This document shows positions 43,978 to 51,372 of a stretch of 64,000 bases of DNA, piece after piece; position 1 is the first letter of the stretch, and every line of letters begins with the position of its first letter. Both the position numbers and the translations under genes were made by a program. The notes beneath the pieces are model-generated. The model made no database searches and was not told the DNA's origin. It worked only from the letters and a program-made list of their open reading frames with translations. This DNA comes from CAYQQJ01 sp964419935 (GTDB lineage: Bacteria > Pseudomonadota > Gammaproteobacteria > Pseudomonadales > Cellvibrionaceae): NCBI GenBank assembly GCA_964419935.1, contig CAYQQJ010000001.1, positions 170,442 through 234,441 of the forward strand, read 5' to 3'.

Positions 43978-44703
43978 ATGACTAACAATGTTCTATTAAA
44001 CAGTACTGATCATCGGGACCTAAGAGTCCATCCCAGGTACTCGGCTGAGTTGGGTGACAGTGTTATGTGGTCCCCTACATTTGCGGGTGAATTCAAAAGA
44101 ATACAGTCGCATTACCCTATTGTTTTTCAAAAGCAGGAAGGGGAAGGAAATTTTGCGCCGGTGGCATTGCTCGGCTTAGAAAGAAATGAGAACTTGTTTT
44201 TGTTGGATAATGGTTGGGATGCATCCTATATACCGATGATAATGCAGCGGATTCCTTTTTCAATCGGCTTGTATGATGACGAAGCGGCTAGCGAAAAGAG
44301 AAAAATGATCCATATAGATCTTGATCACCCCAAGGTTAGTAGGGACGATTCTGGCCAGCGATTATTTCAAGAGGATGGTAGCACAACTGATTACCTTGCT
44401 CGCATATCTCACATGCTTGAGGTTATTCATCAATCACAGGAAGATGACCGCGCGTTAGCTAGAAAACTCACGGAGTTAGATCTTTTGGAGCCTGTTAGCA
44501 TGGGTATTCGTCTTGCGGACGGATCTGAGGGTCAATTGGTTGGGTTTCATACAGTGAACGAAGATAAGCTGGCTGTACTGACACAAGAACAGTTGGGCGA
44601 GCTTCATAAAAACGGTTGGTTGGAGCCGATTTTTATGGCTATTGCCTCTTTAGCCAAGGTTCAAAACCTGGTAGATCGTAAATCTCGAAATGTTGCTAAA
44701 TAA
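43978..44703 (+). CDS. SapC family protein, copy 2
   Basis: A 241-residue PF07277 protein aligned with the copy at 36003: VLLNSTDHRDLRV, FAGEFKRIQSHYPIVF, FLLDNGWDASYIPM, MIHIDLDHPKVS and VGFHTVNEDKL. No signal peptide. It heads the four-gene run SapC-cupin-halogenase-cupin; the cupin starts 20 bp later. Codons here are visibly richer in A/T than in the receptor upstream. Confidence 0.9.
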   Translation: MTNNVLLNSTDHRDLRVHPRYSAELGDSVMWSPTFAGEFKRIQSHYPIVFQKQEGEGNFAPVALLGLERNENLFLLDNGWDASYIPMIMQRIPFSIGLYDDEAASEKRKMIHIDLDHPKVSRDDSGQRLFQEDGSTTDYLARISHMLEVIHQSQEDDRALARKLTELDLLEPVSMGIRLADGSEGQLVGFHTVNEDKLAVLTQEQLGELHKNGWLEPIFMAIASLAKVQNLVDRKSRNVAK

Positions 44704-44723
44704 TATCAATCGGTCATATCCAA

Positions 44724-45725
44724 ATGATGTCCCCGAACCCAACACCTTGCCGTGAGATAGAGGTCTCTCAGAAAGAGCTCCCAGAGCTGGTAAAACACTG
44801 GAGTGAGCCTGTTGTGATGCGCCAGCTTCTGGCGGATTGGCCGCTAGTGCAGGCAGCGCAACAATCTGATGACGCTCTGCGTTGTTACATGTCGCAGTTT
44901 TACAATAGCCATTTGCTGACTTTCTATTCTGGGGTTCAAGAAAATCAGTTTGATATTGGTTTTCAAGAAGACATGTCGGGTTTTACTTTCACGCGAGAGA
45001 CGGGTTACTTGGCGGATGTTTTTGATCGAATGGCGTCTAAGCCAAATACCGCCTGTTATATCGGTTCTACGCCAATTTCTCTTGCACTTCCGGGGCTTGA
45101 AAGGGACAACAGTATTGATTTTTCTCTTTTTAAGCCGCTGGTAAACTTTTGGCTCGGATCGAAAACCCGAATAATGACGCATTATGATACGCCTGACAAT
45201 ATTGCGTGTTGTGTAGCAGGAAGGCGATGTTTTTTGCTATTTCCGCCCGAGCAGATCGATAATCTCTATGTAGGTCCGGTGGACTTAACGCCTTCTGGGC
45301 GACCAATTAGTATGACGGCCATTGATGATGAAACAGTGAAAGAGTACCCTCGCCTGACCTGTGCATTAGAGCATGCACAGCTTGCGGAGCTCGAACCTGG
45401 CGATGCGCTCTATATACCGCCGTTATGGTGGCATCAGGTAACCAGTCAAGGCCGGCTGAACATGTTGATTAACTACTGGTGGCGTTTTACGCCTGACTTT
45501 CTGGGGACTCCCGATCTGGCACTTGAGCATGCCATTTTATCTTTACGCGGACTGCCAAATGAACAGCGACAGGCTTGGAGGGCATTGTTCGATTACTATA
45601 TTTTTTCCGATAGAGAACACGCCGAAAAAAATATCCCAGGAGCCCTTCGGGGTATTTTGAATAGTTCGGATGAGCGAGCCATTAGAGGCGGTTGGCTGAA
45701 GTTTTCCAAAAAGCTGCGTTCATGA
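44724..45725 (+). CDS. Cupin_8/JmjC-like Fe(II) oxygenase, copy 2
   Basis: A 333-residue homologue of copy 1. His153 and Asp155 (HYDTPDN) and His237 (LWWHQV) complete the metal site; GRRCFLLFPPEQ and LYVGPVDLTPSGRPIS match copy 1 closely. The C-terminal helical part (LGTPDLALEHAILSLRGLP) is present. The first two codons are both ATG; either may be used. It follows SapC by 20 bp, the same order as in the first module. Confidence 0.88.
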   Translation: MMSPNPTPCREIEVSQKELPELVKHWSEPVVMRQLLADWPLVQAAQQSDDALRCYMSQFYNSHLLTFYSGVQENQFDIGFQEDMSGFTFTRETGYLADVFDRMASKPNTACYIGSTPISLALPGLERDNSIDFSLFKPLVNFWLGSKTRIMTHYDTPDNIACCVAGRRCFLLFPPEQIDNLYVGPVDLTPSGRPISMTAIDDETVKEYPRLTCALEHAQLAELEPGDALYIPPLWWHQVTSQGRLNMLINYWWRFTPDFLGTPDLALEHAILSLRGLPNEQRQAWRALFDYYIFSDREHAEKNIPGALRGILNSSDERAIRGGWLKFSKKLRS

Positions 45726-45766
45726 GCGCACACCTGCATAAGCCTTCACCGTTTGAGTAAATGTCT

Positions 45767-47248
45767 ATGAGCAAAAAGAAAACCCGTATTGTGATTGCCG
45801 GAGGTGGGACTGCGGGATGGACTTCCGCGGCATTTCTGGCAAAAAATTTATCGCAAAGCGCACAGATTACGCTGATTGAGTCGAGCGACATACCCACAGT
45901 CGGTGTTGGTGAGGCCACTATCCCCTTAATGGTGACGTTTAACGATTTATTGGGTATCGATGAGTTTGAGTTCATGAAGGCCGTCAACGGTACGTTCAAA
46001 ATGGGTATTGAATTTGAAAACTGGAAGGGAGATGGCAGCTCATATATCCATGCGTTTGGTCGACCGGGCCGCGAGTTTTGGCCTTGTAATTTTTTCCATT
46101 ACTGGCTAGCAAGCAATCCAGCTGATATTAGCGACTACGAGAAATATTGCGTAGAGACGGTTGCCGCTCGACAAGGAAAATTCGCAGTGTTACCCAATAG
46201 GCGCTTAACTTATGCATACCATTTCGATGCTAGCAAGTATGCGACTTTTTTGCGGTCGTATAGTGTCGAGCGCGGCGTTTCTCATGTGGATGACTTTATT
46301 GGAGCGGTTAATCTTAACGAAGATGGTTCCATAGGCTCATTATCCTTAAGATCAGGTCAGCTCGTTGAGGGAGATTTGTTCCTCGATTGCACAGGTTTTA
46401 AAGCTCTACTTATGGAAGGTGCCTTGAAAACTGGCTATGAGGATTGGAGTCATTGGCTTTTGTGTGACAGCGCCATTGCGGTACAGACGCACTCAGCAGA
46501 AAGCCCTAAACCCTATACGCGATCTATTGCCCATGATTCAGGCTGGCGGTGGCGAATTCCTCTTCAGACTCGCATGGGGAATGGGCTTGTCTATAGCAGC
46601 CAGTATATATCACATGAGGCTGCCAAAGATGAGCTGTTAGGATGTATTGAGGAGCCTATTAAAGAACCTAGAATCAACCGTTTTCAGGCGGGTATGCGAA
46701 AAAACCAGTGGAATAAAAACTGCGTAGCCATGGGTTTATCAGGGGGGTTTTTGGAACCCTTGGAGTCAACTAGTATTTATTTTATCCAGAGAAACCTTAT
46801 ACGATTGGTTCAATTGTTCGAAGGCGTTGAAATATCCCCTAAAGCTCGAGATGAGTTTAATCATCAAAGTCGACAAGAAATGGAAGGCGTCCGCGACTTC
46901 ATTGTTCTTCATTACAAAGTTGCAGGTAGAGAAGATACGCCATTTTGGAGGTATTGTAAGAATATGCCTGTTTCCGAAGAGTTGCAACATCGCATTGATC
47001 TTTTTAAAAAATCGGGGAGAGTTTTTAAGAAAGAGTATGAGTTCTTTAATGATTTTTCGTGGGCCCAAATAATGATGGGGCAAGGGCTTATTCCTGAATC
47101 TTACCATCCTTTTGTGAACGAGATGACCCCGCAAGAACTGACAGATTTTCTGCTAGCTTCTGAACGATCAGTCTCTCGAATGGTGGATGGCCTCCCTTCT
47201 CACCAAGAGTTTATCAGTCGGTTTTGTTCGTCATCTGCCAAACCATGA
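45767..47248 (+). CDS. Flavin-dependent halogenase-like protein, W-x-W-R-I-P type (second)
   Basis: A 493-residue homologue of the gene at 37978. GGGTAGW (12-18), Lys78 (GTFKMG), WRWRIP and EPLESTSIYF are all present, so this one carries the full halogenase signature. Start is ATG 45767 or the in-frame ATG 45761; spacing from GAG favours 45767. The next cupin gene begins 31 bp after the stop. A/T-rich codon use, like its neighbours. Substrate unknown. Confidence 0.9.
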   Translation: MSKKKTRIVIAGGGTAGWTSAAFLAKNLSQSAQITLIESSDIPTVGVGEATIPLMVTFNDLLGIDEFEFMKAVNGTFKMGIEFENWKGDGSSYIHAFGRPGREFWPCNFFHYWLASNPADISDYEKYCVETVAARQGKFAVLPNRRLTYAYHFDASKYATFLRSYSVERGVSHVDDFIGAVNLNEDGSIGSLSLRSGQLVEGDLFLDCTGFKALLMEGALKTGYEDWSHWLLCDSAIAVQTHSAESPKPYTRSIAHDSGWRWRIPLQTRMGNGLVYSSQYISHEAAKDELLGCIEEPIKEPRINRFQAGMRKNQWNKNCVAMGLSGGFLEPLESTSIYFIQRNLIRLVQLFEGVEISPKARDEFNHQSRQEMEGVRDFIVLHYKVAGREDTPFWRYCKNMPVSEELQHRIDLFKKSGRVFKKEYEFFNDFSWAQIMMGQGLIPESYHPFVNEMTPQELTDFLLASERSVSRMVDGLPSHQEFISRFCSSSAKP

Positions 47249-47279
47249 CAGTGTTCAATGCTATTATGGGATTCGATCA

Positions 47280-48077
47280 ATGTTAGAGTTGCCAAGCGGC
47301 GCTGATGCAAAGGTCATTCGTATTATGAGCCGACTAGATAAAACTACACTTGCTGATTGTGTTGAGCGTCAGCAGCCAGTTGTCTTTCGTTCTGCCGTTT
47401 CTCATTGGCCTATAGTTCAAGCAGCGCAAACATCGTTCGCGCATTTGAGCGACTATTTAACGAATTACGATCAAAATATGCTAATGCAGGCCATGATAGC
47501 TAAGCCTCAGGAGAGAGGCAGAATATTCTATCGGTCAGACTTTAAAGCTTTTAATTTTCAAAGGATGAATGGCTACCTTAAAGACGCATTGGATTTTCTG
47601 GGAGATCAAGGAAGAGTTGGTAGTAGACCAACATTTTATATAGGCTCTATGGATGTGTCCCATTACTTTCCTGGACTTGAGCGCGATTGCGTATTGGATG
47701 TCCTGCCCCAAAACGTAACACCTAAAATCTGGATCGGAAATAGGGTGGTTGTGCCAACGCACAACGATAACTATGAAAATATTGCATGCGTGACGGCCGG
47801 TCGACGTCGGTTTACGCTTTTCCCGCCTGAGCAAAAAAAGAATCTGTATATAGCTGACATCCCGAAAACGCCTGCTGGCCGGGAAGTTAGTATGGTCGAC
47901 TTATCTCAACCGGATTTGGAACAGTTTCCTCTCTTTAAAGAGGCGCTAGACCACGCTGTCGTAGCTGAACTGGAGCCGGGAGACGCTATTTTTATTCCTT
48001 ATCAATGGTGGCACAACGTAGAGTCGCTCCAGGATATTAACATTTTGGTTAACTTCTGGTGGGGTCGGCACCAGTGA
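47280..48077 (+). CDS. Cupin_8/JmjC-like Fe(II) oxygenase, copy 3 (C-terminally short)
   Basis: A 265-residue cupin_8 protein. The metal site is kept: His161 and Asp163 (THNDN) and His245 (QWWHNV). It ends right after NILVNFWWGRHQ, whereas copies 1 and 2 continue about 75 more residues into a helical region used in related enzymes for dimer formation. So the catalytic core is complete but the tail is missing. ATG 47280 is preferred; an open frame runs back into the halogenase. Last gene of the run. Confidence 0.8.
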   Translation: MLELPSGADAKVIRIMSRLDKTTLADCVERQQPVVFRSAVSHWPIVQAAQTSFAHLSDYLTNYDQNMLMQAMIAKPQERGRIFYRSDFKAFNFQRMNGYLKDALDFLGDQGRVGSRPTFYIGSMDVSHYFPGLERDCVLDVLPQNVTPKIWIGNRVVVPTHNDNYENIACVTAGRRRFTLFPPEQKKNLYIADIPKTPAGREVSMVDLSQPDLEQFPLFKEALDHAVVAELEPGDAIFIPYQWWHNVESLQDINILVNFWWGRHQ

Positions 48078-48202
48078 CAATCTGGTTTTCCTGTTGCGTT
48101 TAGCGGGCAATCTGCCAGCTTCTGAGCAAAACCTAGCTTTGTTTTTGGTGTTGGGAGTGGATCAGCTTACAGCCTAAAGGCGTTAGCATCACCACCTAAA
48201 AT

Positions 48203-49741
48203 CTAACCCAGAAAGTGAGAAATCAGGGCTCGGTTGCTCGGCAACGCATTGAGATATTTATCGATTTTACGTTTATTCTCTGACAAGTAACGCTCGACCA
48301 CCCCATCGCTATCGCTGAGCTTGGCCGTGGTTCGCGGCTCGGTGCAAAACCCCATGCCATACAGTACGTATTGGTAACTCGCCGATGGAAAGATCTGCCC
48401 TTTGCGGTCAAAGTCGTACTCCGAGGGAGGGCGGTGGCGCCACAGCTGCAACTTTTGCGCGAGACCATCGGGTATCGATTCGGGGCGGCGGTGCGCTTGC
48501 CAGTATTCGCCCTCGCGCTGAGATAAAGCATAGTGCAGCTTCAAAAATTCAATCACCCGCTCCCATCGGTAGAGAAACTTCTCATTAAAACTGCGAGCGA
48601 CAAAGTCCATCATGGCACGATTTGTGGGTAGGTCATCGCGAATCATCTCGGCGGCCAATTCCACAAGCACTAACGCTGAGGCTTCCAGCGGTTCAATAAA
48701 GCCGGCAGCCATGCCGACGGCCACACAGTTTCGGTGCCAAAAGTGCTTGCGGTGGCCCGGCGCGAACTGAAGCGCTTTGACGCTTAATTGCTCGGCGCTT
48801 TTTTCACCCAGATCGCGCGCAATGTAATTGCGCAGGTATCGCTCGGCCTGCTCGTCGGATGTAAACTCACTGGCGTAAACGTGCCCCACCCCGCGCCGCG
48901 TTGGCAGAGCAATATCCCACACCCAACCTTCGGGTTGTGCGGTGGAAACGGTAGTCGAGGCAATTGGCGTTTGCGGATCGTTGTAGGGGACGTGGGTTGC
49001 TACTGCTCGGTCGTTGAATAAAAGGGGACGGCAATCACGCCAGCCTACGTCAAAGTGTTTGCCTAATAGCAGTGAGGCACTGCCACTGCAATCGATAAAC
49101 AAATCGGCTTCTAACTCGCCACTATCGCGGGTACTGAGCGAGCGAATATCGCCGGTATCGCAACTGTTAACGCCGCTTACGTGATCGAGCACATGGTTCA
49201 CACCTAGCTGCTCGGTTGCATGACGTTGTAACAATTGACCAAACTTGCCGACGTTTAGGTGATAGCCGTAATTGACCACGGCAGCGTAGTCCGGCGTCGC
49301 TAGTTGCTTGGGCGCCAAGCCACGCTCGCACAGATGCGTCTGCGCGGTAAAAGCATCCGCATAGGATATCTGCGGACATCGGCGTTGCCAATAACCATGT
49401 AAATCGGCATCGAAATAACCTTCAGGTAAGCCGAAGGGGTGATAGTAAATGTCTTTATCGGTTCCGTTCACCCAGCCGCGAAATTTCGAGCCCTGCTTAA
49501 AAGATGCGTCGCATTCGCGAAAAAATGTTTTTTCCGAAATACCGATCCGGCGTAGTGTCTGGCGCATGGTTGGCCAGGTGCCTTCGCCGACTCCCACTGT
49601 CGGCACATCAGGCGACTCTACCAAAGTAATCTGCACTCCCTTGTCGCTATTCGAGCAATGCTCGGACGCAATAATACTCGCAGTCAGCCACCCGGCGCTG
49701 CCACCACCGAGAATCAGTATTCGTTTGAGATTTTGTTCCAT
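48203..49741 (-). CDS. Flavin-dependent halogenase-like protein, W-x-W-D-I-A type
   Basis: A 512-residue homologue closest to the gene at 34418. GGGSAGW (12-18), Lys82 (SFKQGSKF), WVWDIA in place of W-x-W-x-I-P, and EPLEAS. The two share GEGTWPTMR/GEGTWPSMR and the C-terminal FPSASYQYVLYGMGF. It is the only accessory enzyme on the minus strand, convergent with the run ending at 48077. The start at 49741 follows homology; the frame upstream to 49885 looks non-coding. It lies downstream of the AraC gene and could be read from its promoter. Confidence 0.9.
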   Translation of the reverse strand: MEQNLKRILILGGGSAGWLTASIIASEHCSNSDKGVQITLVESPDVPTVGVGEGTWPTMRQTLRRIGISEKTFFRECDASFKQGSKFRGWVNGTDKDIYYHPFGLPEGYFDADLHGYWQRRCPQISYADAFTAQTHLCERGLAPKQLATPDYAAVVNYGYHLNVGKFGQLLQRHATEQLGVNHVLDHVSGVNSCDTGDIRSLSTRDSGELEADLFIDCSGSASLLLGKHFDVGWRDCRPLLFNDRAVATHVPYNDPQTPIASTTVSTAQPEGWVWDIALPTRRGVGHVYASEFTSDEQAERYLRNYIARDLGEKSAEQLSVKALQFAPGHRKHFWHRNCVAVGMAAGFIEPLEASALVLVELAAEMIRDDLPTNRAMMDFVARSFNEKFLYRWERVIEFLKLHYALSQREGEYWQAHRRPESIPDGLAQKLQLWRHRPPSEYDFDRKGQIFPSASYQYVLYGMGFCTEPRTTAKLSDSDGVVERYLSENKRKIDKYLNALPSNRALISHFLG

Positions 49742-50025
49742 ATCTTTGCTCGAGTTGTGTGCTTGAAGGACACTATAGCCCCCAATACCAGAGGCGTCCA
49801 GAGCACTGTCCTCCAGATTTGTGGCGCTGATCTTTGGGTGACGTGTTCGATTTTTGGTCACTCCCCTTCCAGGATTAAAGACCATTGCTACGATGTTCCG
49901 TAAAGCGCTACAACATGCACAGGTGGCATATCTGAAGATTGAGAGGGGGAAGAGAAATCCGGCTTCTTAGTCAGAAGGATCGGGAGTTTGCTACACCAAG
50001 TAGCGCAATGAATGAAAGAAGCCGG

Positions 50026-51177
50026 TTAAACCGGCTTTTCAATAATAATAGCCTTCTGCTGCTTCCGATACTCCGTCGGAGACATACCCACGAGTCGTTT
50101 GAAAAACCGATGAAAGGCCGATTTGCTGTTGAAGCCGGACTGCAGAAGAATATCGAGTATTGTTAGATCAGGATTGTCAGTATCGGCCAACAACCGCTTG
50201 GCTTCTTCCACCCGGTAGGAATTCATAAATTCAAAGAAATTTGTACCAAAGTGCTTGTTGATCACGTTGGATACATCCCTCACCGGCAGATTGATGCGGT
50301 TGGCGAATTCCTCGATATTTAGATTCTGTTCCAGATAAAACTTCTCTGTTTCCATTCCCTGTTTAACCCGTTGGATCGCGATGTCGTCGGGCTTTTCTAC
50401 GGTCGGCTCCTTGGTTTTGACGGGCTTGGTGGTTAGCAGACGATGTGCGTAGGCCAGGCTATAGGTGAAGAGCGCGTTGATCAGTATGAAAATAACGTAA
50501 TTCTCTGCGATTCCCAGCTTATCGGCGACTTTCACCGGAGCGTAGTGAGCGAGTATGTGTACTACAACTCCCCAGATCCATGTTAGAAGAAACCCAATGG
50601 TGAGAATGCTTAGCCAGCCGGGTTCGTCTGGAGAGAAATTGGAGTATTGATCCTTCAGGTGCGATCGATAGCGTTGGACTTTGTAGACCGATGCTATGCC
50701 GTAGAACAGCGGCAGGATTTTTGTCAGGTGCCAGAGGTCATTAACCGCAACCGTGGACATCAAGGTGGCTTCACTGGAGCGTCGGCGTAAATCATCACTG
50801 TCGATTGAGAAAATGAACAGCAGTGCCAAACAAATGACCACGGGCAATAAATGCAGGTAATCCGTGCGTGAAATCCTGAATGAATGCTGGGTCAATGCCG
50901 CGACGTATAAATAAAGTGCGGGGCCTTTTATGAGAACCGAAGCGATCAGAAAATACGGGAGTAGAACATCAAAAAATGGCGCGACGTGAATGTGGTCGCT
51001 CCAGAGTACAAGTACACAACCAGCTGAAACACCGAGACTCACCAAAAATATCATTAACAGCCGACCGGCGGTTTTTCTGGGCGTTGGGAGTGCTGCCTGA
51101 AACAGTGCGAGTAAAAGACATTCCACTATCGTCATAACCAGGACGATGTCATGAAAATTAAAAATCGGAGTCTTCAT
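50026..51177 (-). CDS. Membrane-anchored AraC-family transcriptional regulator
   Basis: A 383-residue protein. The first ~240 residues contain about seven hydrophobic segments, from DIVLVMTIVECLLLALFQAA to YVIFILINALFTYSLAYAH. The C-terminal ~100 residues are an AraC DNA-binding domain: LNIEEFANRINLPVRDVSNVIN is the first helix-turn-helix and ILDILLQSGFNSKSAFHRFFKR the second. Such 7TM-AraC proteins sense a signal in or across the inner membrane. It sits next to the halogenase/receptor island and is its obvious candidate regulator. Its targets are not shown. Confidence 0.9.
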   Translation of the reverse strand: MKTPIFNFHDIVLVMTIVECLLLALFQAALPTPRKTAGRLLMIFLVSLGVSAGCVLVLWSDHIHVAPFFDVLLPYFLIASVLIKGPALYLYVAALTQHSFRISRTDYLHLLPVVICLALLFIFSIDSDDLRRRSSEATLMSTVAVNDLWHLTKILPLFYGIASVYKVQRYRSHLKDQYSNFSPDEPGWLSILTIGFLLTWIWGVVVHILAHYAPVKVADKLGIAENYVIFILINALFTYSLAYAHRLLTTKPVKTKEPTVEKPDDIAIQRVKQGMETEKFYLEQNLNIEEFANRINLPVRDVSNVINKHFGTNFFEFMNSYRVEEAKRLLADTDNPDLTILDILLQSGFNSKSAFHRFFKRLVGMSPTEYRKQQKAIIIEKPV

Positions 51178-51320
51178 ACAGAGCGTAATCCTGCTGGTTC
51201 GTGCTTTATTATGGAGCAGTCCCTGCTAAAGAATTTTTAAGTTGCTTGATTATAGAGCATTATCATCAGACTGTCGTGTTGCGGAGTCAACCGATATTTT
51301 TTCACGTGAGGACCGCCCGA

Positions 51321-51343
51321 AAATGACAGCGTAGTCATTTTTT
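51321..51343. terminator. Short hairpin between ydiJ and araC-like gene
   Basis: AAATGAC-agcgta-GTCATTT (51321-51340) followed by T's on the plus strand and TTTTC on the minus strand. It could end the moaA-moaB-MOSC-ydiJ transcript weakly. Confidence 0.45.
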
Positions 51344-51372
51344 GGGAACGGGTCGTAGAGTTACCGCGGGCT

